The notes beneath the pieces are model-generated. The model was not told where the DNA came from. It was given only the letters and a program-made list of their open reading frames with translations, and did not search any database. From Dyadobacter jiangsuensis (GTDB taxonomy: Bacteria > Bacteroidota > Bacteroidia > Cytophagales > Spirosomataceae): 64,000 bases of DNA. The DNA lies in contig NZ_PYAS01000014.1 of NCBI RefSeq assembly GCF_003014695.1, forward strand, positions 124,001 through 188,000, given 5' to 3'. Positions within the stretch are counted from its first letter, which is position 1. Every line of letters starts with the position of its first letter. The translations under genes were made by a program, and so were the position numbers. This document shows positions 42,062-50,742 of this stretch, one piece after another.

Positions 42062-43456
42062 TCACAGTGTCTGCAATACTTCTTCCATTTCACGAATGGC
42101 TATCAAAATGTCTTCTTTCCTCGTTCGGTAATTCACAAACGCAGCTCGTATCGCCGATTCGCCCGATAACAAAGTAGGCGTCATGAAAACTTTTTCCCGG
42201 CGATTCAATCGGTCCAGAAAAACAGGCATCTTTTCATGGCCTGATTTTAAGCGAAAACAGACGACGTTTAACCTGACAGGCGCCAGCAATTCGAAATGCT
42301 CGCTGGATTGAATGTAAGCACCAAACTCCTCCGCACGGGCAATACTGTTCCGCACGATCCACTCGAAACCATTCCGGCCATATGCGGTGAGGCTGAACCA
42401 CGCAGGCAATGCCCTGAACCTCCGCGAATTTTCGGGAAGGAAGTTGAGATAGGAGAAATTCTCCGAGGGATCGCCCAGGTACGGGGCATTCGAGTTCTGG
42501 AAAGTGCTCACCTGCAAGCGACTATGCTCCTTCCTCACCAATGAAACTGCGCTGTCGTAAGGCACATTCATCCATTTATGGCAGTCGATGGTAATGCTGT
42601 CGGCCTGCTCCCAACCAGCCAGCAAATGCCGCTGGGACGGCAGGCAGGCGGCAAAGCCTCCGAATGCCGCGTCGATATGCAGCCAGAAAGTGTACTTCTT
42701 TTTCAGTGCCACAATAGCCTTGATATCGTCAAAATCGACGGTATTAACAGTTCCTGCGCTGCAATTGACGACAACCGGGCGATGCTGATTATCCATGAGT
42801 TTTTGCTCAAAATCAGTCAGATCCATAGCCTCGCGACCTTCCAGCGCCTGAATGCGCACCACATTATTACTGCCGATGCCCAACATACCCAACGATTTGA
42901 CAACCGATGAATGCGGTGTGGCCGCCATTACCACGAGATCGCCGGATACGCCCTCGCGCGATACATCCCGGCCCGATCGCTCACCCGCCCATTGCCTGGC
43001 CACCGCCAGTCCGGTAAAATTGGACATCGTAGCACCCGTTACAAAACCACCATTGAAATCCTCCGGCAAATGCAGCAGCTGGCACAACAGCCCGATCGTC
43101 TCCTTTTCGAGTATGGCCGAAACATCACCCGCACCTTGCGTACTTTGCGTATTTTGGTCGTAAACAGCCGTGAGCCAATCACCCGCGATGGCGGCTGGCG
43201 TTGCGCCTCCTGTGACGAATCCCCAGTACCGGGGTCCGGGACTGGCTACCATCAGTTTTTCGTAATGCTTTCTAAAAACTTCCAGGCTACCGGAGGCGCC
43301 GATGCCCGCATCCGCAAGGTCAGCGACAGGTACCGCCTGATCGGCAATATAGGTAGGTTTTTCAGCGATATTTTCCAGAAAATCCAGACTTGCATTCTTA
43401 ACCTGCACCAATATCGATTGCAGGTTATTTAATTCATTTTCAAATACTTCAAACAT
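42062..43456 (-). CDS. PLP-dependent group II decarboxylase
   Basis: A 464-residue fold-type I PLP enzyme of the aromatic/diaminobutyrate decarboxylase family. The PLP lysine is Lys294 in ITIDCHKWMNVPYDS. The upstream HIDAAFGGFAAC contains the Asp and the conserved Ala that contact PLP. N-terminal features (GFVTGGATPAAIAGDWLTAV) and C-terminal arginine segments match group II decarboxylases. Substrate could be an aromatic amino acid, glutamate or diaminobutyrate; sequence does not decide. It is last in an operon-like run with the SnoaL, DinB and EamA genes. Confidence 0.88.
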   Translation of the reverse strand: MFEVFENELNNLQSILVQVKNASLDFLENIAEKPTYIADQAVPVADLADAGIGASGSLEVFRKHYEKLMVASPGPRYWGFVTGGATPAAIAGDWLTAVYDQNTQSTQGAGDVSAILEKETIGLLCQLLHLPEDFNGGFVTGATMSNFTGLAVARQWAGERSGRDVSREGVSGDLVVMAATPHSSVVKSLGMLGIGSNNVVRIQALEGREAMDLTDFEQKLMDNQHRPVVVNCSAGTVNTVDFDDIKAIVALKKKYTFWLHIDAAFGGFAACLPSQRHLLAGWEQADSITIDCHKWMNVPYDSAVSLVRKEHSRLQVSTFQNSNAPYLGDPSENFSYLNFLPENSRRFRALPAWFSLTAYGRNGFEWIVRNSIARAEEFGAYIQSSEHFELLAPVRLNVVCFRLKSGHEKMPVFLDRLNRREKVFMTPTLLSGESAIRAAFVNYRTRKEDILIAIREMEEVLQTL

Positions 43457-43459
43457 AAA

Positions 43460-43822
43460 CTATCCATTGTAATGTGCCTTTACCAAACTGATTTTACCGG
43501 ACTCATCGAGTTCCATCATCTCGGCTGCCATCCTATCGCTAACGCTTTTATAATATAGGATCACTGAACCCGCACCGGTAAGCACCTGCCTCAGCTCAAA
43601 ATGCAGGTCTGTATAAATGCTCAGGGCCTTTCCAAAGTATTTTTCCAGCTCGTCCTTCCTGGTAATTACTCCTTCTTCATTCATTCCCAGCTTGATAATG
43701 TACGGCGAGTAGAACCGGATTTCATTGGAATACAACGCCATAATCGCGGTAAGGTCATGGCGATTCCAGGCATCAATCCATTGTTCTGCAAAGGATTGCG
43801 CTACTTGTTCTGTCAAATGCAT
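43460..43822 (-). CDS. SnoaL/NTF2-like family protein
   Basis: A 120-residue cone-shaped alpha+beta protein of the NTF2-like superfamily (EQWIDAWNRHDLTAIMALYS, then beta strands YFGKALSIYTDLHFEL and GSVILYYKSVSDRM). Such proteins serve as small-molecule isomerases, cyclases or stress sensors. No catalytic pair is certain. It lies 3 bases before the decarboxylase gene and 5 after DinB. Confidence 0.83.
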   Translation of the reverse strand: MHLTEQVAQSFAEQWIDAWNRHDLTAIMALYSNEIRFYSPYIIKLGMNEEGVITRKDELEKYFGKALSIYTDLHFELRQVLTGAGSVILYYKSVSDRMAAEMMELDESGKISLVKAHYNG

Positions 43823-43827
43823 ATTGC

Positions 43828-44298
43828 TTATTGTTGTGCCGCCTGTACTTGCGTTATCCAGCGGCGGTGGTAATTAATGTGTCCCAAATGCCACGAAAGG
43901 TGAGCCAATAAATGCGTAAGAACCAATCGCACAGTCTGTTCCGGGAACAGGTTGACTACATCGTGGGGATACTCCTCTTCCATCCTTTGCTCATCCAGCG
44001 TAGCCAAGGTGTTCATTACGATTTCATGGAGCTCGTCAAGCTCGGTAAGCATTTGCTTTTGCGTAAATGTCTTTTGATTGAACTCTGCCTCGCGATCGCG
44101 CACGTAAGCGTATCCGCCCAGCGTAAGGCCCACGTAGGTACGTAAATTTCCGATCAGGTGCTGACAGAGATTCCCGCCCGGATTGATGGTTCCCGGCAGC
44201 TTCACCCACAATGCGGTTTCCGAATGGTACTGCTCAATTTCTTTCCGGAGTTTTTTCAAATCCCGGCTGAACAAGGTGGCGAATATGTCGCTATTCAT
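43828..44298 (-). CDS. DinB family protein (DUF1572-like)
   Basis: A 156-residue four-helix DinB-type protein. NLCQHLIGNLRTYVGL and LVLTHLLAHLSWHLGHINYHRR provide the His residues expected of the DinB metal site. It overlaps the EamA transporter gene by 8 bases, so translation is coupled. Function in the operon is unknown; a metal-dependent thiol transferase role is possible. Confidence 0.85.
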   Translation of the reverse strand: MNSDIFATLFSRDLKKLRKEIEQYHSETALWVKLPGTINPGGNLCQHLIGNLRTYVGLTLGGYAYVRDREAEFNQKTFTQKQMLTELDELHEIVMNTLATLDEQRMEEEYPHDVVNLFPEQTVRLVLTHLLAHLSWHLGHINYHRRWITQVQAAQQ

Positions 44299-45220
44299 GA
44301 CTGTTTATCAAGGTTAATGTGTTTTTTCGCTTTTGAAGCTGGTAACCGCGGTTGACCAGAAAAACCCCACTCAGCGTTACCGTGAATGCCAGCGCTGTGA
44401 GCCAGGTAATCTTTTCATCCAATATGAAAAAGCCTAATACCAAAGCTACCAGCGGATTAATGTACGCATAAATCGACACCAATCCTGCGGGCAACCTGGA
44501 CATGGCAAACAGATACGAAGCATATGCAAGAATGGAACCGAAGAAAATCAGGTACAACAATGCCATGACGGATTGCGGCCGCATATGGGGCAAATTGGTC
44601 CAGTCATCGTTGAACGCGCTCAGCGTCAGCAAACCGACCCCGCCGGCTATCATCTGGATGGCTGCGTTGAAAAACGAATCCGTTTTGCCCGGAAAGCTTT
44701 TGGTATACAATCCTCCCAGACACCACGACACGCACGACGCCAATGTAACGCATATTCCGAGGAACGAACTCCGGTTGGTGAGGTATTCGAAATTATCCCT
44801 GAAAACCAGCATCACGCCCGCCAGACCGAGCATCATACCCGTTGCCACGTGGGCATTAATACGCTCGTCCCTCCTCGCCAGCATATTGATCAATATCGTA
44901 AAAATCGGAACCGTCGCATAGAGTAATGCCGCCAAACCGCTGGGAATAAACTGTACACACCAGCCCACCAGACCGGTACCGAAAGTGAGCATGCAAAAAC
45001 CGGGAACGAGCTGCAAACGGATGTCGGCCCAAGCCCATGGAAACGACCGGTTCCTGAGTACTAAAAATCCCAGCAATATGACACCGGCAGCCAAATTCCG
45101 GAAGCCCATGAAGAAAAGAGCCGGAAAGCCCGTCACGCCGATACGGGCAGCGAGGTAGGTGGTACCCCAAAAGAAACACACCAATACTAATGCGAAATAT
45201 GCCGTCAGATTACTTTTCAT
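44291..45220 (-). CDS. EamA family transporter (DMT superfamily)
   Basis: A 309-residue membrane exporter with about ten helices in two EamA repeats. The start at 45220 gives MKSNLTAYFALVLVCFFWGTTYL, the typical first EamA helix; a longer frame adds 13 residues. The second repeat begins near FLGICVTLASCVSWCLGGLYTK. The protein is related to the RhtA/YdcZ-style amino-acid and metabolite exporters. It heads the operon EamA-DinB-SnoaL-decarboxylase and is divergent from a MocR regulator 90 bases away, which probably controls it. Confidence 0.9.
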   Translation of the reverse strand: MKSNLTAYFALVLVCFFWGTTYLAARIGVTGFPALFFMGFRNLAAGVILLGFLVLRNRSFPWAWADIRLQLVPGFCMLTFGTGLVGWCVQFIPSGLAALLYATVPIFTILINMLARRDERINAHVATGMMLGLAGVMLVFRDNFEYLTNRSSFLGICVTLASCVSWCLGGLYTKSFPGKTDSFFNAAIQMIAGGVGLLTLSAFNDDWTNLPHMRPQSVMALLYLIFFGSILAYASYLFAMSRLPAGLVSIYAYINPLVALVLGFFILDEKITWLTALAFTVTLSGVFLVNRGYQLQKRKNTLTLINSHE

Positions 45221-45310
45221 AGCCGTTTTACATTGAACGCCACAAAATTCCCGCTCCAAAGTTTAATAAAACAGATTCACTTTTGTTATTTTGAAGCATA
45301 ACAGATCAAA

Positions 45311-46762
45311 ATGGCACGAAACATGGTGGATGAACCTGTACGGGAAGATTTTCTCTACTCACAAATAGCCGACCGACTCGCGGCGCAGATCGAAAAAGGC
45401 ATTCTGAAAGCCGGCGACAAGCTGATTTCATTGCGGGCTTTGAGCAAGGAACAGGGCATCAGCCTCAGTACGGCGTTCAAGGCTTATGTAGAACTGGAAA
45501 ACAAGGGCATCATCGAAGCACGGCCGAAATCCGGCTATTTTGTGCGTTTTTCGACACTCAATAGCCCTGAAAGACTTCACAATACCCCTCCCAGACCCCT
45601 TATCGAAAAGGCGAACGTCGATGAGATGATCCGGACTGTTTACAAGACCATGACCTACGAGCGGGTCGTCCGCCTGTCGGTAGCCGCGCCTGCCGCCGAA
45701 TTGATTCCGGAAGCGAAGTTGAACAAGGCGATGGTTGAAGCGCTTAGAAAGAGTCCGAACAGCTGCACGCAATACGATGACGTACAGGGAAACCCCGCAT
45801 TGCGTAAACAGATTGCCAAATACGCATTCAACTGGAAGGGAAATGTAAGCGAGGACGAGGTGGTTACGACCCAGGGTTGCATGGAAGCGCTGATTTTTTG
45901 CCTGAAAGCAGTCACCGAGCCCGGCGATACCGTCGCGATAGAAAACCCGATCTACTTTGGTATATTCAATATAATGAAGAGTCTGGGCCTTAAAATCCTT
46001 GAAATCCCCTGTCATCCTGACGAGGGCGCAGACTTGGAATACCTGGAAAAGGCATTGGAAAGCACTACGATCAAGGCGGTACTTTTCGTCCCCAATTTCT
46101 CCAATCCCACCGGCGCGCTGATGCCCGATCATAGAAAGAAAAAATTGGTCGAAATGCTGGCGGTGAGACAGATCCCGCTGATCGAGGACGATATTTATGG
46201 CGAAATGTATTTTGGCAAAACCAGACCAGGCACCTGCAAAAGCTACGATAAAAATGGGCTGGTCATGCTCTGCGGATCGGTTTCCAAGACGCTGGCACCG
46301 GGTTACCGGGTTGGCTGGTGCCTTCCGGGAAAATTCAAGGACAAGGTATTGAGCAGCAAAATCACACATACCGTTTCGTCCGCTGCACCGACGCAGGCAG
46401 CAGTGGCCAATTTCTTCGAAACAGGCCGTTATGATTTACACATGAGGCATTTACGCAAAGCACTTCACACGCAATGCCTGCGCTACGTGCAAGCGATCAG
46501 CGAATACTTCCCTCCCGACACCCGGCTCGTCCGACCGCAGGGCGGCTACGTTTTGTGGATCGAACTCAACAAGCGGGTCAATGCATTTGAGCTCTTTGAA
46601 AGCGCCATTCAGGAAAGCATCAGTATCGCGCCTGGTCAGATTTTCAGCACCGACGCCCGATTCTGCAACTACATTCGCATCAGCTTCGGCGCACCTTTCA
46701 GCGCAGCCATAGATGCCAGCTTAAAGAAATTGGGAGATTTGATCTGGGCACAAACTGTTTGA
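45311..46762 (+). CDS. MocR-type GntR/aminotransferase regulator
   Basis: A 483-residue MocR regulator. The N-terminal GntR winged helix (YSQIADRLAAQIEKGILKAGDK to LSTAFKAYVELENKGIIEARP) occupies residues 15-80. The C-terminal part is an aminotransferase-like fold with the PLP lysine Lys326 in CGSVSKTLAPGYRVGWC. Such proteins usually sense PLP or an amino-acid ligand and regulate neighbouring genes. It is divergent from the EamA operon at 42062-45220. It ends 5 bases before the convergent MazF gene. Confidence 0.9.
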   Translation: MARNMVDEPVREDFLYSQIADRLAAQIEKGILKAGDKLISLRALSKEQGISLSTAFKAYVELENKGIIEARPKSGYFVRFSTLNSPERLHNTPPRPLIEKANVDEMIRTVYKTMTYERVVRLSVAAPAAELIPEAKLNKAMVEALRKSPNSCTQYDDVQGNPALRKQIAKYAFNWKGNVSEDEVVTTQGCMEALIFCLKAVTEPGDTVAIENPIYFGIFNIMKSLGLKILEIPCHPDEGADLEYLEKALESTTIKAVLFVPNFSNPTGALMPDHRKKKLVEMLAVRQIPLIEDDIYGEMYFGKTRPGTCKSYDKNGLVMLCGSVSKTLAPGYRVGWCLPGKFKDKVLSSKITHTVSSAAPTQAAVANFFETGRYDLHMRHLRKALHTQCLRYVQAISEYFPPDTRLVRPQGGYVLWIELNKRVNAFELFESAIQESISIAPGQIFSTDARFCNYIRISFGAPFSAAIDASLKKLGDLIWAQTV

Positions 46763-46767
46763 AAATC

Positions 46768-47097
46768 TTACCAGGCAAACATTTTTCTCAGTAAACTTAA
46801 AACTTGCTGCGACGTAGCCGGATTCAGTTGCCCGATTTTCTTTGTTAGTCTTGCTTTATCAATAGCTCTCATCTGGTCCAGCGCAATTTGTCCATCTCTT
46901 CCATCGACATGGCAATCAACGCGCGTCGGATACTTGCGAATAGTAGAAGTCAATGGAGCGATGATGACCGTGTTGAGATGGTCGTTCATTTCGTCAGGGG
47001 AAACAACAAGACAAGGCCTGGTTTTCTTGATTTCGCTGCCCAGCGTGGGATCCAGCGACGCGAAATAGATCTCGAATCTCTGGATTACCATGTCCAT
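46768..47097 (-). CDS. MazF/PemK-type mRNA interferase toxin
   Basis: A 109-residue type II toxin, an SH3-like ribonuclease that cuts mRNA. Landmarks: RFEIYFASLDPTLGSEIKKTRP near the start (the RGDI-like beginning is reshaped), LNTVIIAPLTSTIRKYP and IALDQMRAIDKARL. A start at 47091 (MVIQRFEIYF) is equally possible. It overlaps the antitoxin gene by 13 bases, antitoxin first on the minus strand. Confidence 0.9.
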   Translation of the reverse strand: MDMVIQRFEIYFASLDPTLGSEIKKTRPCLVVSPDEMNDHLNTVIIAPLTSTIRKYPTRVDCHVDGRDGQIALDQMRAIDKARLTKKIGQLNPATSQQVLSLLRKMFAW

Positions 47098-47345
47098 TCG
47101 GCATCGTCAAATGCGTTTGAAACATCATCCATCAGATTTTCGTCGTCGTTCGCCGCAACGTCCTCACTGGCAAGTCGGAACTCTTCTGCCCATCCGTCAC
47201 GCGGATTCGTAGTAGCAGGAAAAATCATAATGGCGTTTCCTTTGACTTCCACATTGACATACTCTTCAATGTCCACTTGATCCAGCATGGTTTTGGAAAG
47301 CAAAATCCCCTGGGAATTTCCGATCCGTCTAATTTTGGTCAGCAT
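47085..47345 (-). CDS. MazE/AbrB-type antitoxin
   Basis: An 86-residue protein with an N-terminal SpoVT/AbrB swapped-hairpin DNA-binding domain (KIRRIGNSQGILLSKTMLDQ, VNVEVKGNAIMIFP). The acidic C-terminus (SEDVAANDDENLMDDVSNAF) would bind the toxin. It precedes MazF and overlaps it by 13 bases. It should repress the pair. Confidence 0.88.
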   Translation of the reverse strand: MLTKIRRIGNSQGILLSKTMLDQVDIEEYVNVEVKGNAIMIFPATTNPRDGWAEEFRLASEDVAANDDENLMDDVSNAFDDAEWTW

Positions 47346-47431
47346 AATACAAAGTTATAATTTGTTATAACAATTCAAAATCCTGGCCCGTTCCAATGTG
47401 CAAGTGGCTGATCGATAGTTTAAAAACAATC

Positions 47432-47501
47432 GCAACAATATTGCAATTACTTGATTTTCAGCACCTGTAACCCTGTTGCACGGGTTTGCAACCTACCTTT
47501 G
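47432..47501 (+). promoter_or_regulatory. Candidate promoter and operator of the metal ATPase
   Basis: TACCTTTG (47494-47501) fits the -7 box. Over the -33 region lies GTTGCA-n6-TGCAAC (47475-47492), a perfect dyad, and 43 bases upstream GCAA-n5-TTGC (47432-47444). Both share TTGCA half-sites, as a metal-responsive repressor would use. A TTG at 47476 lies 15 bases before the -7 box, slightly short. Confidence 0.5.
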
Positions 47502-47561
47502 TAATGATCCTGCGGCGGGTTGCCCGCACAAGACAGGTCTTTGTATTTGAATGATCGCATT

Positions 47562-49577
47562 ATGAAACTCGACGAAAATACCTCCGCCCATACGCATGAC
47601 GATTGCTGCTCGACGAAAACGGACAAGCACAGCAAACATAATGGACACAACCACGCGCACGGTGATAGTCATGACCATGATCACGACCACGACCACGGTG
47701 ACCACAGCCACGGGGCGGATGGCGACGCCGGCATTCTCAAAAGTCGGTGGATGCTGTGGCTTAGCCTGACGATACTGGCCGTGTTTCTCATTTTGACATA
47801 CATTGCCAAAATTGAACTCCCGCGGACAATCGAAATCGCGATGATGCTGGTTGCCTATGTGCTGGCCGGCAACAAGACGGTGGCGATGGCATTCCGCAAG
47901 GCAAGCCGCGGCGATTTTTTCAATGAATTCACGCTGATGACTATCGCGACCTTCGGTGCCTTTTACATCGGGGAGTTTAGCGAAGGAGTAGCGGTGATGA
48001 TCTTTTATGAAATCGGTGAACTTTTCCAGGATATTGCCGTCAGCCGGTCCAAGCGCTCCATTAAGGCCTTGCTGGACATCCGGCCCGACACGGTAACCGT
48101 GTTGCGCGGCGACAAACCAATGCAAGTCACACCGGACGGGGTTCAAATTGGCGAAAAAATACTGGTAAAAGCTGGTGAAAAAGTGGCGCTGGATGGTGAA
48201 ATGCTCTCCGAATCGGGCATATTCAATACCGCAGCCCTCACCGGCGAACCGAAGCCGCAAATCATCGAAAAAGGTCAGAAAGCACTTGCCGGTATGATTG
48301 CGATCGAAAAATCGGTCGAAGTAGAGGTAAAAGCGCTTTTCAAGGATTCCAAACTTTCCCGCATACTGGAAATGGTGCAGGAGGCAAGCGCCCGCAAAGC
48401 CCCCACCCAACTGCTGATCAGTCGCCTCGCACGCAGTTATACGCCTACTGTCTTTTTGCTTGCATTGCTCATCGTGGCGGTTCCGGCACTTTTTGTAACC
48501 GATTACAACTTTGACCAATGGCTCTACCGCGGCATGGTCTTCCTGGTGATCGCCTGCCCGTGCGCATTGACGATTTCCATTCCATTAGGCTATTTCGGAG
48601 GCATCGGGCTGGCGTCCCGCAATGGTATTTTGGTCAAAGGCGCTAATTTTCTGGATGTTATCACCAAAATCGATACGGTTGTTTCGGACAAAACGGGAAC
48701 ACTCACCAAAGGTGTTTTTAAAGTCCAAAAAGTGGAAACAAGCATTGATAAGGGCGATTTCATACGGATCGCGGCGTCCTTGGAAAGTTACTCCACACAC
48801 CCAGTTGCCAAAGCAGTGGTGGCCGCTGCGGACGCAGCCGTGTTGACTAAGCCGCTCAATGTCGAAGAAATCGCCGGGCACGGCCTTAAAGGTACGGTTG
48901 ATGGCAGGACTGTCCTCGCCGGAAACACCAAACTCCTGGACAGGCATTCAATCAAATATCCCTCCGAACTTGCATCGCTGGTAGAAACGCTCGTAATCGT
49001 TGCGATTGACCGCAGCTATGCGGGTTATTTCCTCATTGCCGATGAAATCAAAGAAGACGCCGCCGCAGCCGTTGCAGAGCTGAAAAGCCTCGGTATATCG
49101 ACCATTATGTTGTCGGGCGATAAAGAAGCCGTCGTTGGCAAGGTCGCAGGAGAACTGGGAATAACCCAAAGTTACGGTGGGTTGCTGCCGGAAGACAAAG
49201 TGAGAATCGTGCAAGAGCTTAAAGATCAAGGCAAACGCATTGCATTCGCAGGCGATGGCGTAAACGACGCGCCGGTGATCGCGCTCGCGGACGCGGGCAT
49301 AGCCATGGGCGCGCTTGGCTCCGATGCGACCATCGAAACGGCCGATATCGTGATCCAGAACGACCAGCCATCGCGCATAGCCGCGGCGGTGAAGATTGGT
49401 AAAATCACAAAATCCGTTGTTTACCAGAACATTTCACTCGCGATGGGGGTTAAAATTGCAGTGATGGTGCTCGGTGCGGGTGGCGTTGCCACGCTCTGGG
49501 AAGCTGTTTTCGCAGACGTCGGCGTAGCGCTGCTGGCCATTTTGAACGCCTACCGCATTCAAGGGAAGAAAATATAG
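47562..49577 (+). CDS. Heavy-metal P1B-type ATPase, probably zinc/cadmium
   Basis: A 671-residue cation-exporting ATPase. The ATG at 47562 is chosen over a frame that adds 14 residues. Residues about 10-50 are an exceptional His/Asp cluster (HNHAHGDSHDHDHDHDHGDH), a likely Zn/Ni/Co-binding tail, in place of CxxC HMA domains. Core motifs: transport CPC (in VIACPCALTISIPLG), phosphorylated Asp376 (SDKTGTLTKG) and GDGVNDAP. CPC with an N-terminal His tail points to the Zn/Cd/Co group (ZntA-like), but copper cannot be excluded from sequence. A dyad-bearing promoter region lies upstream. Confidence 0.93.
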   Translation: MKLDENTSAHTHDDCCSTKTDKHSKHNGHNHAHGDSHDHDHDHDHGDHSHGADGDAGILKSRWMLWLSLTILAVFLILTYIAKIELPRTIEIAMMLVAYVLAGNKTVAMAFRKASRGDFFNEFTLMTIATFGAFYIGEFSEGVAVMIFYEIGELFQDIAVSRSKRSIKALLDIRPDTVTVLRGDKPMQVTPDGVQIGEKILVKAGEKVALDGEMLSESGIFNTAALTGEPKPQIIEKGQKALAGMIAIEKSVEVEVKALFKDSKLSRILEMVQEASARKAPTQLLISRLARSYTPTVFLLALLIVAVPALFVTDYNFDQWLYRGMVFLVIACPCALTISIPLGYFGGIGLASRNGILVKGANFLDVITKIDTVVSDKTGTLTKGVFKVQKVETSIDKGDFIRIAASLESYSTHPVAKAVVAAADAAVLTKPLNVEEIAGHGLKGTVDGRTVLAGNTKLLDRHSIKYPSELASLVETLVIVAIDRSYAGYFLIADEIKEDAAAAVAELKSLGISTIMLSGDKEAVVGKVAGELGITQSYGGLLPEDKVRIVQELKDQGKRIAFAGDGVNDAPVIALADAGIAMGALGSDATIETADIVIQNDQPSRIAAAVKIGKITKSVVYQNISLAMGVKIAVMVLGAGGVATLWEAVFADVGVALLAILNAYRIQGKKI

Positions 49578-49599
49578 TTAGCCTGCATTATTCAAAATC

Positions 49600-50166
49600 A
49601 TGGGAAAGCAACTGGACCGGATCACTCCGGAATTGGAGTCGTTTATCAACAAGCAGAAGATCTATTTTGTTGCCACCGCGGCAGAGACGGGTACGGTCAA
49701 CCTCTCCCCCAAGGGAATGGACTCCTTCCGAATCCTGGGTCCTAACCGGGTTATGTGGCTGAACGTTACCGGTAGCGGGAATGAAACGGCAGCGCATTTG
49801 CTGCTGAATGACCGTATTACCATCATGTTTTGCGCATTCGAGGGCAAGCCTCTTATTCTGCGACTTTACGGGCATGGCAAGGCTTACCATCCCGCCGACG
49901 CAGAGTGGCACGAATACTACCAACTTTTTCCTTCGATCGAAGGCGCGCGGCAGTTGATAGACATACAAGTAGACCTCGTCCAGACCTCCTGCGGCATGGC
50001 TGTGCCGTTCATGGACTATAACCGTGAACGGGAGGAGCTAAACGCGTGGGCCAGGAAACAAGGACCGGACGGCATTCATGATTATTGGGCAAGAAAAAAC
50101 ATGGCCAGTATCGATGGTTTCGACACGGGTATCTTTGCCTCCACCCCATCGGATGCGGGCAAATAA
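49600..50166 (+). CDS. Pyridoxamine 5'-phosphate oxidase-like flavin split-barrel protein
   Basis: A 188-residue FMN-binding split-barrel protein (PF01243 type). Family signatures: the opening region LESFINKQKIYFVATAAETGTV, then GMDSFRILGPNRVMWLNVTG and the motif QVDLVQTSCGMAVPFMDYNR near the end. It is probably an FMN- or F420-type oxidoreductase of unknown substrate rather than the true PdxH, which has a different C-terminus. It lies 22 bases after the ATPase gene in the same direction. A perfect 15-bp hairpin ends the unit. Confidence 0.88.
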   Translation: MGKQLDRITPELESFINKQKIYFVATAAETGTVNLSPKGMDSFRILGPNRVMWLNVTGSGNETAAHLLLNDRITIMFCAFEGKPLILRLYGHGKAYHPADAEWHEYYQLFPSIEGARQLIDIQVDLVQTSCGMAVPFMDYNREREELNAWARKQGPDGIHDYWARKNMASIDGFDTGIFASTPSDAGK

Positions 50167-50207
50167 ACACACAGCAGGTACAACAGTACTGAACCTGCTG
50201 TGTGTTT
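50165..50207 (+). terminator. Rho-independent terminator, 15-bp perfect stem
   Basis: AAACACACAGCAGGT (50165-50179) pairs perfectly with ACCTGCTGTGTGTTT (50193-50207) around a 13-base loop. The stem begins within the stop codon of the split-barrel gene. It is the strongest hairpin in the window. Confidence 0.93.
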
Positions 50208-50337
50208 CAACACAGGTTTCCTTGCGCAAACGAGTCATCGAATGCGAAATACCAATCCGGCTTTTCCGATAGTACACGACTTCAACGGTGACTTAAAGCC
50301 TCCGATAAATCATTGAAACCTACCGAAAAATAATTCT

Positions 50338-50616
50338 TCAAACGACTGGAACGGGAGTAATGCCTGCCACCTTTTCAAGGGCGATGGTGACCCTTTCGAT
50401 ACGGTCGACGTTGCCGCGACTACTATCCGAAACTGCCTGTGCCACTGAGGTTAAGTAATCTCCCCCCAGTTTGGTGTTGAAGAAAGGGTCCGCTTCCGCG
50501 AGCACTCCCCGCCAGCTTTTGCCGACAATGTTTCTGGACTTAATGAACCTGACTAGCAGGCGCTCCTTAATGGATAAACCACCATACTCGGAGACTCGGG
50601 CTTGAAGCTCTGCCAT
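50338..50616 (-). CDS. Small protein divergent from the XRE regulator
   Basis: A 92-residue protein of unknown family (KERLLVRFIKSRNIVGKSWRG, DYLTSVAQAVSDSSRGNVDRI). It is soluble, predicted mostly helical, with no signal peptide or known motif. Its coding quality is moderate but its start lies in a shared divergent region with the XRE gene, with a 21-bp palindrome between them, which favours a real regulated gene. The 171 bases between it and the terminator at 50207 hold no other feature. Confidence 0.55.
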   Translation of the reverse strand: MAELQARVSEYGGLSIKERLLVRFIKSRNIVGKSWRGVLAEADPFFNTKLGGDYLTSVAQAVSDSSRGNVDRIERVTIALEKVAGITPVPVV

Positions 50617-50654
50617 GAGATTATGATAGGGTGTGTAGAAAAATTGTAATTTGC

Positions 50655-50675
50655 GCTTTACACATGCTGTAAAGC
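50655..50675. promoter_or_regulatory. 21-bp operator-like palindrome between divergent genes
   Basis: GCTTTACA-n5-TGTAAAGC is a perfect inverted repeat with 8-bp arms, of the size used by lambda-type (XRE) repressors. It sits 39 bases from the minus-strand start and 68 from the XRE start, so it could regulate both genes. Confidence 0.6.
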
Positions 50676-50742
50676 ATACCTAATTCAAAAGTACAGAATT
50701 ATTATACAAACGTCAAGTAATTTTATATTAAACTTATAACTA

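Noticed and set aside
45428..46369. 313-codon minus-strand frame opposite the MocR gene
   Set aside because: It is complementary to the aminotransferase-fold coding sequence with no domain of its own.
47493..48518. 341-codon minus-strand frame opposite the metal ATPase
   Set aside because: It is the reverse of the ATPase coding sequence, with valine-rich runs opposite its His-rich tail.
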